From NCBI RefSeq assembly GCF_011386835.1, contig NC_088796.1, forward strand, positions 71,747,468-71,811,467: a stretch of DNA of 64,000 nucleotides, written 5' to 3'. Below, piece by piece: positions 53,613-64,000 of this stretch. A model generated the notes under the pieces. That model searched no databases, was not told the origin of the DNA, and saw only the letters and a program-made list of their open reading frames with translations. Each line of letters opens with the position of its first letter. Positions within the stretch are counted from its first letter, which is position 1. This DNA is from Chrysemys picta bellii. Its lineage: Eukaryota; Chordata; Testudines; Emydidae. The translations under genes were made by a program, and so were the position numbers.

Positions 53613-55295
53613 CAATCAGCTTTTCTTTCTGGTTCGTTTTGCACTATAGAATCCTGTTGCAATGTGGAAGCTGCAAACACTGTAGTAGAATGTTTAAATC
53701 TAAAGAAACATATTTAAATTAATTTTAAAAGCAGTTAACATTTTTTCTAATAATACATTTTGCAAAACATTTTTGTCTCCAAGAACAAATATTTGTGACT
53801 TTTTAAAAATATCTGATAGTGACATTTCAATTTATAATCTCACCTGTCTTTCTTCGCCTGAGAAATTACTGATGTCCTTTCCTAGTTTGTAAGATGGATC
53901 ACAGGTGTGACTTACAAAGACATAGTATATATTCCTGATGTTTATGTACCTCTTTTCAAAGGGAGTAACTTGACACTGGGGTTTAAAGTGGGTTATGTGG
54001 AGTTATAAAATAACAGCAGCTCTTCCATGATTCCACCTTGTTTTCCCAAATCTATGCATTTGGGAGGGGGGAACGAGGCAGGTGACGACTTGATTATACC
54101 CAGAACTGAATTGGTATAGCATATATGGATGTAATTTATACTAATTGTGTGCATGATCACACTTGTACTGGTGTAAACTATTGTATTTGAGCCACAGGCC
54201 CACACAGGGCTCTGTTGCACTAATTGCAGCATACTACAATTTGGGCAAGAATCCCAGACTCGTGTCATTTTAGGCAATTTTCATGCTAGTTTATGGGATA
54301 GGTCGAGGAGGCTGGAGGAACTGTGGGTGGAGGAGTAAGACTCCCATGATCCCCCTTGCTGTGTCCCAGAATTCAGGTGATTGCTGCACAATTTTCATAT
54401 TTCTGTCACTGTGGAGGAAGCCCAGAGGGATGCTACACTCCTGTCCATTACTGAGATGGAAAATCAGCTTCTGTTGTAACTGAGATCCCACCATGTTGTA
54501 TTTGTGGCAGCACCCAGGGAGCAGGGGATGTTTTGAAATTGCCTGAGACAGACTCTGCAAGGTCCGCTGAAATGTTCACATATGGTAATAAGGCTCATTA
54601 GAATGGCATTGGGTGTCTCACTGAGAATATCAGAACATAGGGGATTTCTTCCCTGGCTGACTGAATGTCAGTACATTAGCGAAGAAATAAATGGAAAGGA
54701 GATACATGGTTTGAAATGGCCTTAAAGTTCTCCTCCACCTCATAAAACTCATGATCCAGGGAGCAGGAAGCCAGAAGGGTGACCTTCCATAACTCAAACT
54801 GAGGAGCCTGTCATTGGAGTTGCAGTACCTCTGATGGGGGAAGCCCCAATTCACCCTCCCACTACCATCGGCAGAACTCTAACCAGCAGCCAAACTGCGA
54901 TGAGGCAGAAAGATCTCCCCATATTCTCCTCACATGAATGCTCAGAGCGCTAGTCCCCTCCAAGGATAGGTAGTCACAGAGCTTGGGAAATAGAGATTTA
55001 TGAGCTGTTCTCCTCTAAGCAACTTTAGAACGCTTGCAAGAGTTAGGGGGGTTAATTCTTCATCCCAAGCTGATTTTTCTCCTGGGTCATTTAGCTTTGT
55101 GGGAAGCCAGCAGCTGTTGTGTTCTGAGGTCTGCAAAAGTCAGAAGGCCTTGGATATTTTCTGCTGAATCAGAGCCAGAGGTAATTGCAATGTTCTGGAA
55201 AGACAGTATTCCTGTCTAAAACAGGTTAAGGTGCATGTGTGCCATGTTTTCAGAAGTATCTTCTGTGGCTATATGGGCTATTTCCCAATAACATA
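53613..55295. other. Intergenic, no recognised feature
   Basis: Upstream of TRIM36, left of the Harbinger element. No gene or repeat identified. Confidence 0.35.
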
Positions 55296-55516
55296 GGGTA
55301 CGTCTACACTACGAAATTAGTTCGAATTTATAGAAGCCGGTTTTATTGAAATCGGTTGTATACAGCCGATTGTGTGTGTCCACACAATAAAATGCTCTAG
55401 GTGCTCTAGTCGGCGGACCGCGTCCACAGTACAAGGCTAGCGTCGACTTCCGGAGCATTGCACTATTGCACAGCTATCCCACAGTTCCCGCAGTCTCCGC
55501 CGCCCCTTGGAACTCT

Positions 55517-57235
55517 GGGTTGAGATCCCAATGCCCGGATGATGCAAAACAGTGTTGCGGGCGGTTCTGGGTACATGTCGTCAGGCCCCTTCCTCCCCCG
55601 TCACAGCAACGGCAGACAATAGATTCACGCCTCTTTACCTGGGTTACCTGGGTTACCTGTGCAGACAACATGGAACCCGCTCAGCTGAGCTCACCGTCAC
55701 CATATGTCCTCTGGGTGCCAGCAGACGTGGGACTGCATTGCTACACAGCAGCAGCTGCTAACTGCCTTTTGGCGGTAGACGGTGCAGTAGACTGGTAGCC
55801 TTCATCGGCAATCTGGGTGCTGGCAGCCGTGGGGTTTGCCTTTTGGCAGTAAATGGTGTATTACGACTATTAGCCGTCCTATTACAAGTCGGGTCATCGC
55901 ACGTCAGCAGAGTCTTCCCCGAGCAGCCGATTGTGCAATAGGCCTGAAGGCCATCGTCATACGCCGCCCCGTATTTGCTGCCAAGCACCCAGAAAGATGC
56001 CGAGGGCTATCAGTCACGCTGCACCGTCGTCTTAAGATGTAAAAAATTGATTTGCTCTGTATTCATTTGCTTCCCCCTCCCTCCGTCAAATCAACGGCCT
56101 GCTAAGCCCAGGGTTTTCAGTTTAATCTTTGGTGGGGACCATTCTGTGTGACAGTTGTTTGTGTTTCTCCCTGATGCACAGCCACCGTTCTTGATTTTAA
56201 TTCCCTGTGCCTGTACGCCATGTCGTCACTCGGCCCGCCCTCCCTCCTTCCCCTAGTCCGTCAGATACTACGTTTGCGCCACAGCTCAGAGAGCCGAGAA
56301 GCGGTTCGCGCCTTTTCTTTGAATTCTGGGTTGAGATCCCAATGCCCGGATGATGCAAAACAGTGTCGCGGGCGGTTCTGGGTACATGTCGTCAGGCCCC
56401 TCCCCCCTCGTCACAGCAACGCAGACAATAGATTCGCGCCTTTTTACCTGGGTTACCTGTGCAGACAACATACCACGGCAAGCATGGAGCCCGCTCAGCT
56501 CAGCTGAGCTCACCATCACCATATGTCCTCTGGGTGCCGGCAGACGTGGGACTGTATTGCTACACAGCAGCAGCTGCTAACTGCCTTTTGGCGGTAGACG
56601 GTGTAGCATGAGTGATAGCCGTGGGGCTGGCAGCCGTAGGGCTGCATTGCACCAGCCCCTTGCCAGGCGATGTTATATTATGACTGGTACCCGTCATCGT
56701 CGTATTGGTGTGGCTGTCAATCATGGCCACCTGGGCAGACATGCTACTGTTTCGATGATGATGGCTACCAGTCGTAATATACTATTTTCTGCCAATTGCC
56801 CAGTATTGTCTGCTAAGCACCCAGAAGAGGCCGAGGGCGATGCTGGGTGCTGGCGGACGTGGGGCTGGCAGACGTGGGGCTGCATTGCTACACAGCTGCA
56901 TTGCCTTTTGGCAGATGATGGTATTTTATGATTGGTACCCATCGTCATCATACTGGAGAGGCTATCACTCATGCTGCACCGTCGGCTGCCAGCTTAAGAT
57001 GTAAAAAATAGATTTGTTCTGTATTCATTTGCTTCCCCTTCCTCCGTGAAATCAATGGCCTGCTAAGCCCAGGGTTTTCAGTTTAATCTTTGGGGGGACC
57101 ATTCTGTGTGACAGTTGTTTGTGTTTCTCCCTGTTCCTGTACCTGTACGCCATGTCGTCACTCGGCCCTCCCTCCCTCCCGCCCTCCCTCCTTCTCCTGG
57201 TCCATCAGATACTACTTTCGCGCCTTTTTTCTGAC
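55517..57235 (+). repeat. Tandemly duplicated leader of the Harbinger element
   Basis: Bases 55518-55800 recur with few changes at 56329-56612 (ATGCCCGGATGATGCAAAAC, TACATGTCGTCAGGCCCC, CGGCAGACGTGGGACT), and 56035-56265 recurs at 56996-57230 (CAGGGTTTTCAGTTTAATC, CCATGTCGTCACTCGGCCC). The unit is about 0.8-0.95 kb. Both copies include an ATG read as MEPAQLSS, resembling the true transposase start MEPAQ at 57262. The role is probably promoter/leader sequence; the extra short frames are not separate genes. Confidence 0.75.
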
Positions 57236-57261
57236 CAGGCGCCATAGCTAGCACTGGGATA

Positions 57262-58563
57262 ATGGAGCCCGCTCAGATCACCGCGGCAATTATGAGCACT
57301 ATGAACACCACGCGCATTGTCCTGGAGTATATGCAGAGCCAGGACATGCCAAGGCGAAACCCGGACCAGGCGAGGAGGCGATTGCAGCGCGGCGACGAGA
57401 GTGATGAGGAAATTGACATGGACATAGACCTCTCACAAGGCACAGGCCCCAGCAATGTGGAAATCATGGTGTCACTGGGGCAGGTTGATGCCGTGGAACG
57501 CCGATTCTGGGCCCGGGAAACAAGCACAGACTGGTGGGACCGCATCGTGCTGCAGGTATGGGACGATTCCCAGTGGCTGCGAAACTTTCGCATGCGTAAG
57601 GGCACTTTCATGGAACTTTGTGACTTGCTTTCCCCTGCCCTGAAACGCCAGGATACCAAGATGAGAGCAGCCCTCACAGTTGAGAAGCGAGTGGCGATAG
57701 CCCTGTGGAAGCTTGCAACGCCAGACAGCTACCGGTCAGTCGGGAATCAATTTGTAGTGGGCAAATCTACGGTGGGGGCTGCTGTGATCCAATTTGCCAG
57801 GGCAATGAAAGACCTGGTGATAGCAAGGGTAGTGACTCTGGGCAACGTGCAGTCAATAGTGGATGGTTTTGCTGAAATGGGATTCCCAAACTGTGGCGGG
57901 GCCATAGACGGAACCCATATCCCTATCTTGTCACCGGAGCACCAAGCCACCGACTACGTAAACCGCAAGGGGTACTTTTCAATGCTGCTGCAAGCCCTGG
58001 TGGATCACAAGGGACGTTTCACCAACATCAACGTGGGATGGCCGGGAAAGGTACATGATGCTCGCGTCTTCAGGAACTCTGCTCTGTTTCGAAAGCTGGA
58101 GGAAGGGACTTTCTTCCCGGACCAGAAAGTGACCATTGGGGATGTTGAAATGCCTATCGTGATCCTTGGGGACCCAGCCTACCCCTTAATGCCATGGCTC
58201 ATGAAGCCGTACACAGGCAGCCTGGACAGGAGTCAGGACCTGTTCAACTACAGGCTGAGCAAGTGCCGAATGGTGGTGGAATGTGCATTTGGACGTTTAA
58301 AAGCGCGCTGGCGCAGCTTACTGACTCGCTCAGACCTCAGCGAAAAGAATATCCCCATTGTTATTGCTACTTGCTGTGCGCTCCACAATATCTGTGAGAG
58401 TAAGGGGGAGACCTTTATGGCGGGGTTGGAGGTTGAGGCAACTCGCCTGGCCGCTGATTACGCGCAGCCAGACACCAGGGCGGTTAGAGGAGCACAGCAG
58501 GGCGCGGTGCGCATCAGAGAAGCTTTGAAAACGAGTTTTGTGACTGGCCAGGCTACTGTGTGA
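57262..58563 (+). CDS. PIF/Harbinger DDE transposase
   Basis: Single uninterrupted frame of 433 residues. An acidic, low-complexity N-terminus (ESDEEIDMDIDLS, about 46-58) is followed by a helical region with a helix-turn-helix-like segment (SYRSVGNQFVVGKSTVG, about 156-172) and the DDE_Tnp_4 nuclease fold. Conserved blocks: GAIDGTHIPI with D216, GKVHDARVFRNS with D266, ILGDPAYPLMPW with D304, and VVECAFGRLKARWR with E340. D216 and E340 are almost certainly catalytic; whether D266 or D304 is the middle residue I cannot settle. The usual length is 350-450. AATAAA at 58681 can end the transcript. It should cut and paste the element together with the Myb-like partner. Related to the domesticated vertebrate gene HARBI1, but here inside a transposon. 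Confidence 0.93.
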   Translation: MEPAQITAAIMSTMNTTRIVLEYMQSQDMPRRNPDQARRRLQRGDESDEEIDMDIDLSQGTGPSNVEIMVSLGQVDAVERRFWARETSTDWWDRIVLQVWDDSQWLRNFRMRKGTFMELCDLLSPALKRQDTKMRAALTVEKRVAIALWKLATPDSYRSVGNQFVVGKSTVGAAVIQFARAMKDLVIARVVTLGNVQSIVDGFAEMGFPNCGGAIDGTHIPILSPEHQATDYVNRKGYFSMLLQALVDHKGRFTNINVGWPGKVHDARVFRNSALFRKLEEGTFFPDQKVTIGDVEMPIVILGDPAYPLMPWLMKPYTGSLDRSQDLFNYRLSKCRMVVECAFGRLKARWRSLLTRSDLSEKNIPIVIATCCALHNICESKGETFMAGLEVEATRLAADYAQPDTRAVRGAQQGAVRIREALKTSFVTGQATV

Positions 58564-58812
58564 AACTTCTGTTTGTTTCTCCTTGATGAACCCTCCAACA
58601 CCCCCCCCCCCGACCTGGTTCACTCTACTTCCCTGTAAACCACCCACCCCACCCCACCCTCCCCTCCCGCTTGCAGAGGCAATAAAGTCATTTTTTTTTA
58701 ACATTCATGCATTCTTTATTAGTTCCTTACAGAGGTAGGGGGATAATTGCCAAGGTAGCCTGGGATGGGTGGGGGAGGAGGGATGGAAAAGGACACACTG
58801 CATTTTAAAACT

Positions 58813-60466
58813 TTAAGTCTTATTGAAGGCCAGCCTTCTGATGCTTGGGCGATCATCTGGGGTGGAGTGACTGGGTGGACGGAGGCCCCCCCACTGTGTT
58901 CTTGGGCGTCTTGGTGAGGAGGCTATGGAACTTGGGGAGGAGGGCTGTTGGTTACACAGGGGCTGTAGCGGCGGTCTCTGCTCCTGCTGCCTTTCCTGCA
59001 ACTCAACCATACGCTCGAGCATATCAGTTTGATGCTCCAGCAGACGGAGCATTGCCTCTTGCCGTCTGTCTGCAAGCTGACGCCACCTATCGTCTTCAGC
59101 CCGCCACTTGCTCTGTTCATCCCGCGATTCAGCCCGCCACCTCTCCTCTCGTTCATATTGGGCTTTTCTCATCTCCGACATTGACTGCCTCCACGCATTC
59201 TGCTGTGCTCTATCAGCGTGGGCGGACATCTGCAGCTCCGTGAACATCTCGTCCCTCGTCCTACGTTTTCGCTTTCTAATGTTCACGAGCCTCTGCAAAG
59301 GAGAAACATTTGCAGCTGGCGGAGGAGAAGGGAGAGGTGGTTAAAAAAGACACATTTTAGAGAACAATGGGTACACTCTTTCATTACAAGGTCGCATATT
59401 TCGGCTTGCAGGCAGCCATGGTAGGCCACAGTGTTTTGGCTTTTTTAACCTTCTTAACATGCGGGAAAGGTTGCAAACAGCAGCGCATTTCCCATATCAA
59501 GGATGAATTGGGTTGTCCATTTAAAATGGGGTTTCAATGTAAAAGGAGGGGGCTGCGGTTTCCCGGTTAACATGCGGCACAAACACAAGTAACCCCCCCC
59601 CCCCACACACACACACACGATTCTCTGGGATGATCACTTCACCCCTCCCCCCACCGCGTGGTTAACAGCGGGGAACATTTCTGGTCTGAATGTCCCCTTA
59701 ATAAAATCACCCCATTTCAACCAGGAGAGCTTTCTGGAGATGTCCCTGGAGGATTTCCGCTCCATCCCCATACACGTTAACAGACTTTTCCAGTAGATGT
59801 ACTGGCCGCGATTGCCAGGGCAAAGTAATCATTAAACACGCTTGCTTTTTTTTTGTAATGTTTACAAATAGTTACAAAGTTACACTCACCAGAGGTCTCC
59901 TGTGTGCCCTGAGGGTCTTGGGTGAGTTCGGGGGTTACTGGTTCCAGGTCCAGGGTCACAAACATATCCTGGCTGTTGGGGAAACCGGTTTCTCCGCTTC
60001 CTTGCCGCTGTGAGCTACCTACAGTACCTCCATCGTCATCTTCCTCGTTCCCCGAACCGTCTTCCCTGTGTGTTTCTCCAGTGAGAGAGTCATAGCACAC
60101 GGTTGGGGTAGTGGTGGCTGCACCCCCTAGGATCGCATGCAGCTCCGCGTAGTAGCGGCAAGTTTGCGGCTCTGCCCCGGACCTTCCGTTTGCTTCTCTG
60201 GCTTTGTGGTAAGCTTGCCGTAGCTCCTTAATTTTCACGCGGCACTGCTGTGTGTCCCTGTTATGGCCTCGGTCCTTCATGGCCTTGGAGATCTTTTCTA
60301 ATACTTTTCCATTTCTTTTACTGCTACGGAGTTCAGCTATCACTGCTTCATCTCCCCATATGGCGAGCAGATCTTGTACCTCCCGTTCGGTCCATGCTGG
60401 AGCTCTTTTGCGATCCTGGGAGGACTCCATCACGGTTACCTGTGCTGATGAGCTCTGCGGGGTCAC
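58813..60466 (-). CDS. Harbinger Myb/SANT-like DNA-binding partner protein, two exons
   Basis: Exon A is 60466-59890 (donor GTGAGT), exon B 59315-58813 (acceptor CCGCCAG). Joined they give 1080 nt, 359 residues plus stop, with the phase preserved. Residues about 20-115 form a trihelix Myb/SANT-like domain: APAWTEREVQDLLAIWGDEA, then a second helix and CRVKIKELRQAYHKAR. A central acidic linker (GNEEDDDGG) follows. Exon B begins with a basic RKRKRRTRDEMF stretch and continues as a Gln/Glu/Arg-rich coiled coil (MLERMVELQERQQEQ). In PIF/Harbinger systems this protein binds transposon DNA and brings the transposase to it. The ATG at 60466 or the MESS start at 60430 could be used. It is convergent with the transposase gene; a minus-strand AATAAA lies at 58720-58715. 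Confidence 0.85.
59316..59889 (-). other. Intron of the Harbinger Myb-like gene
   Basis: Lies between the donor at 59889 and the acceptor ending 59316. It holds a C run and CA repeat at about 59590-59619 and no coding signal. Reading through the donor extends exon A only to a stop at 59777, which supports splicing. Confidence 0.7.
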
Positions 60467-60816
60467 CTGTGCTCTCCACGCTGGGCAAACAGGAAATGAA
60501 ATTCAAACCTTCGCGGGTCTTTTCCTGTCTACCTGGTCAGTGCATCTGAGTTGAGAGTGCTGTCCAGAGCGGTCACAATGAAGCACTGTGGGATAGCTCC
60601 CGGAGGCCAATAACGTCGAATTCCGTCCACACTACCCCAATTCCGACCCGCAAAGACCGGTTTTATCGCTAATCCCCTCGTCAGAGGTGGTGTAAAGAAA
60701 CCGGTTTAAAGGACCCTTTAAGTCGAAAGAAAGGGCTTCGTTGTGTGGACGTGTCCAGGCTTAATTCGGTTTAACGCTGCTAAAGTCGACCTAAACCCGT
60801 AGTGTAGACCAGGCCC

Positions 60817-61613
60817 TAGTGTTGTCTTGGCCGCTAATGTGTTCAGATTGCTGAATGTCCTCAGTAATTGTAACCAAGTGTACATTTAACTGATATCTGT
60901 GCATACATCAACTTGGTCTCTCTGCACTTCAAGGTGATGTTTGAGATCGATTAGGAATGGTTCCTTTCTCTCTTCCTCTCATTTGGAGGGGAATGGAAAA
61001 TGAGCTGGATTGGTCACTCCTTTCTTCTTGTGCAGCAGCTGGGTAGGCTGCCTGGAAGGCCTGGAAATGTGGATTCTTTTTTCTCTTTACCCACAGACCC
61101 ACGCAGGGCCCAGGACACATCAAAAAGAGATGTGGGAGAGCTCTCCATAAAACTTTGTGTCGCTCAGTTTATTTTGTTATGATAAATGGTGGAGCAGTCT
61201 CGTATGTGATTAAACATGGGGGCCAGATCCTCAGCTAATGTAAATTGCTGTAGCTCCAATTTGATTTCAATGGTGCTATGTTGATTTACACCAGCTGAGG
61301 ATTTGGTCCAAGATAAATAATTTGGTGTCCAAATGTTCATTTTCTCAATAATATAATGTGCACAAACCCACCAAGTTGTAATTATAGTTGGGCCAATAGA
61401 GCCAGGAATTTCAGCAACAACCCAGTTGTCAGTTATTTAGAACCCGGCTACAAATATTTTCTGTTTGTTGAAATATGATAGTCAAGATTCAAAATCAGAA
61501 AAGAGTCTGTAGCATTTTCACCCACTGCTCCAATCTAATTCTCTGCATAACTCCTTCCACATGGAGGAAATGAACAATCCCTGCACCCATTCCATAGTTA
61601 GAGTGAGCAATCA
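60817..61613. other. Intergenic with a near-palindromic repeat
   Basis: Contains the inverted repeat at 61219-61310; otherwise nothing recognised. Confidence 0.4.
61219..61310. repeat. Near-palindromic dispersed repeat
   Basis: GGGCCAGATCCTCAGCTAAT at left pairs with ACCAGCTGAGGATTTGGTCC at right, and the inner arms GTAAATTGCTGTAGC and GCTATGTTGATTTAC also pair. It would fold into one hairpin of about 90 bases. I recognise it as a common turtle repeat; its class is unknown to me. Confidence 0.7.
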
Positions 61614-62221
61614 GTTGCTAGCAGGGCTGGTGCAACCCATTAGGCGACCTAGGCAGTTGCCTAGGGCACTAGCATTTGTGGGGGGCATTTCGGGTCCTTC
61701 GGCGGCGACGACCGCGGCGGCCGGATCTTCGGCTGCCCCGGTCGTCGTCGCCATTTAGGCGGAGGGAGCTGGGGCAGCGGGGCGCGGGGAGGGCCGCCTG
61801 CAGCAAGTAAGGGAGGGGTGGCACTCAGGGGAACTCCCCATCCCAGCTCACCTCTGCTCCCCCTCCCCCCCTGAGCACACCGCCCCGCTCCGCTTCTCTC
61901 CCTCCCAGGCTTGCGGTGCCAAACGGCTGATTGGCACTGCAAGCCTGGGAGGTGGGAGAAGTGGAGCGGTGACAGCGTGCTCGGGGAGGAAGCGGAGCAG
62001 AGGTGAGCTGAGGCAGGGAGCTGCCGCACGGCATCCCGGGCCAGGGGGAGCTGCTGTGGGGGGGGGCGCCTCAGGGCGGAGGGGGGTGGGGAGCTGCCGT
62101 GGGGGGGCGCCTTAGGGCAGAGTGGGGGGCGGAGAGCTGCCACAGGGCTCAGGCAGGGGGGGCGCAAGGTGGAAGTTTCACCTAGGGCACGAAACATCCT
62201 TGCACCCGCCCTGGTTGCTAG
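61614..62221. mobile_element. GC-rich non-autonomous hAT element
   Basis: The element is 61622-62213: ends CAGGGCTGGTGCAACC and (reverse complement) CAGGGCGGGTGCAAGG. Perfect 8-bp duplications GTTGCTAG at 61614-61621 and 62214-62221. Non-coding; GGGGGGCGCCT-type units repeat at about 62060-62165. Confidence 0.9.
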
Positions 62222-63328
62222 GGGATACCAAAGAGTAATGTAATGTCTATCTGCCCTTCCATCAAGATTTGGATCTCTACAACTGTCTTGGTCCCAAGGC
62301 ATGGAAATAATGCTCCCAGACCAGATATCCCAATGATACCACAGACAGGCCTATATTTTGCCCTCATAAAAGGGGAAAGAGTGACTGGAAAACTTTGCTA
62401 CTACAAAGCTGCAGAAAACCCAACAGAATTTCCTTCAGGGAGTATGTCCGCAATCAAATTGCGCAGGCAAGGTGAAGAGCCCCAGGGGCTCTTGGGAATC
62501 AGCTCCCAACCCCACAGATTTTGGAGCTTTCATGTAGCCAGCCAGCTTCTCAGTCAGCAATTATGTTGCCATTGTCTCCGCTTCTGCACTTGCACGCCTC
62601 CCCCTCTGCTAAGGTAAGCAGGAGCCAGTGGCAATTTAATGCTAGTAAATCTGGTATTTTTTTGAGATGAGCACACTGCAGAGAGCAATTGGCTCCACAT
62701 TTCCTTCCTCTCCAATCTTACATCCCTCCCGCCTCCAACCCCTCAAGATCACAGGGAGGAGGGCATAATAAGTAGCCAACACTTCCTTCTCTTGGCTGGT
62801 TCAAGGGCCTATTCGCTCACCTTTGCTCCCTTCCACACCAAAGGGAGCTCTTTGGCTCTTATACCCTCGAGCCTATCTAGCCCCTTTGTGGTGCAAACAT
62901 TCTAAGGGTATCTGATAATAGTGCAGTGTATCTGTTCAGAGGCTGTACTTTCCGTGTTTACTGATCCTGTAGTAACATGATCCCAGCTCCTTTCTACAGG
63001 TTACTCACAGAAACAATATACTCTTTCTTTCTCAGGAACCAGGCCACATGGATAGATATCAGGAGTGTTTGTTACTAGATACTGTATATCCGATGACTCA
63101 TGAAGCAAATGGCTTGTTATTTGAATACAGGCATATACTTTCAGTACACTTTCAGCACCTGGTGTATTTGTTTTGTGACTGTGGTTTAGGAACGAAAAAC
63201 ATGGGGGAAAGGGAGGAAAGAGCTGTCATCAGTCAATACAGCTGAGAAGCACTTGATACATAATTTAACATGATGCTAGGTATTTTGTTTCTTTGATCTA
63301 ACTAAGTAGCAAGTACCTTCTTTACAAC
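62222..63328. other. Intergenic, no recognised feature
   Basis: Nothing supported; short open frames lack any recognisable domain. Confidence 0.35.
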
Positions 63329-63730
63329 TCAGCGGGGGCAGCAGGTTTGTATAATTTTCGGTGGTGCCAAGAATGGGTCCAAGTCCCGCCCCCAGTCCCC
63401 CCACCTGCCTAAGGCTCTAGGAGGGAGTTTGGGTGCAGGAGGGGTGCTGACTCTGGGAGGGAGTTTGGGTGCTGGATGTGGGCTCTGGGCTGGGACAGGG
63501 GGTTGGGGTGCTGGGTGTGGGAGGGGGTTTGAGTGCTCGGTACGGGCTCTGGGCTGGGACAGAGGGTTGGGGTGCAGAAGGGGGTGTGGGGTGTGAGGCT
63601 GGGGATGAGGAGTTTGAGGTGCAGTAGGTAGGCTGCCCTGGGGCTGGGGGGCCAGAAAGGACTCAGCTGGCAGCAGAGAGCTCCAGGGGAGGGGGACCCT
63701 CCCTGGCTCCCCCAGCCTGACACTCACCCA
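63329..63730. repeat. GC-rich repeat with minisatellite-like core
   Basis: Begins near AGCGGGGGCAGCAGGTTTGT. At about 63420-63600 the unit GGGCTCTGGGCTGGGACAG / GGGTTGGGGTGC recurs at a spacing of about 80 bases. Probably part of a non-autonomous DNA transposon whose other end is not clear. The right boundary may run toward the window end. Confidence 0.45.
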
Positions 63731-64000
63731 AGCCCCCCCAGGCTGCTGCTCAGGAGGTCCAGACAGGATAAGCCCCCCAGAGTTGACTTGGAGTCACCTA
63801 CCGGGGTGGGGCAGGGCAGCCATGCATCTCCTCCCTCCACATACAACTCGCTGCTCCAGCAGCTCAGTAAGTAATAGTAAAAACCACCTCCATGGCAAAC
63901 TTCCACCTTCTGTTATAGTTCCTTTTCCTAAGCATTACATGGAGTTAAAAAGTGAGTATGTTCCTCCCAGGACAGCGAGTTGTTCAGAAGGACACCTTGC

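Larger units (their letters stand above)
55296..60816 (+). mobile_element. Complete autonomous PIF/Harbinger DNA transposon
   Basis: About 5.5 kb bounded by inverted ends: left GGGTACGTCTACACTACG, right (reverse complement) GGGCCTGGTCTACACTACGG. Inside are an intact DDE transposase (57262-58563, plus) and a convergent two-exon Myb/SANT-like gene (60466-58813, minus), the two proteins that PIF/Harbinger elements need. Subterminal sequence also matches inversely (GCTATCCCACAG near the left end; its complement near 60590). Flanks are ATA at left and TAG at right, sharing TA, so the usual 3-bp target duplication is ambiguous. Both reading frames are unbroken, suggesting recent activity. Confidence 0.9.

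Noticed and set aside
55466..55798. 110-codon frame with MEPAQLSS as a separate gene
   Set aside because: Part of the duplicated Harbinger leader; no domain and it is repeated at 56484 with a changed frame.
61661..62302. 213-codon minus-strand open frame
   Set aside because: Almost entirely within the hAT at 61622-62213; Pro/Arg-rich composition artefact.
53000..64000. Possible exons of the TRIM36 neighbour PGGT1B
   Set aside because: I recall PGGT1B next to TRIM36 in mammals, but no prenyltransferase-like sequence was found in this interval.

Overview
This is vertebrate nuclear DNA, most likely from a turtle. It carries one spliced host gene, TRIM36, on the minus strand. The rest is introns, intergenic DNA and a dense load of CR1-type LINEs, hAT and PIF/Harbinger DNA transposons, hairpin MITEs and a tRNA-derived SINE. 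The turtle call rests on this repeat mix, recognised from memory, plus a TRIM36 protein close to other amniotes; other reptiles are not excluded. No CRISPR, operon or prokaryotic system is present.

TRIM36 runs from the first coding exon at 52068-52006 to its stop codon at 6948. Ten coding exons with consistent splice sites and phases give a 731-residue protein: RING, B-box 1, B-box 2, coiled coil, FN3 and B30.2/SPRY. A second first exon at 35285-35259 lies in a CpG island, also ends in phase 0, and would give a 719-residue form. The 3'UTR occupies about 5.5-6.95 kb, and bases 1-5.4 kb are repeat-rich downstream DNA.

Bases 7-34 kb are TRIM36 introns holding Harbinger-like MITEs (11.98 and 17.04 kb), hAT relics (17.7, 22.4, 23.8 kb), a degraded hAT transposase element (26.5-29.3 kb), a CR1 LINE with reverse-transcriptase reading frames (30.1-32.3 kb), and two copies of an unclassified repeat (15.4 and 25.4 kb). 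Bases 35-52 kb lie between the two alternative first exons and hold more MITEs, a GC-rich hAT (38.8-40.0 kb), an antisense CR1 (40.4-41.6 kb), a SINE (47.9 kb), nested hATs (50.3-50.8 kb) and a second CpG-rich block (50.9-51.5 kb).

Upstream of TRIM36, 55.3-60.8 kb is a structurally complete PIF/Harbinger transposon. It has an uninterrupted 433-residue DDE transposase on the plus strand and a convergent two-exon Myb/SANT-like partner gene (359 residues) on the minus strand, bounded by terminal inverted repeats. These two proteins are the usual Harbinger pair. The many MITEs with matching GGCCTGGTCTACACTA-type ends are plausibly its non-autonomous relatives. The window ends with a hAT (61.6-62.2 kb) with a perfect target duplication and a GC-rich minisatellite-like repeat.
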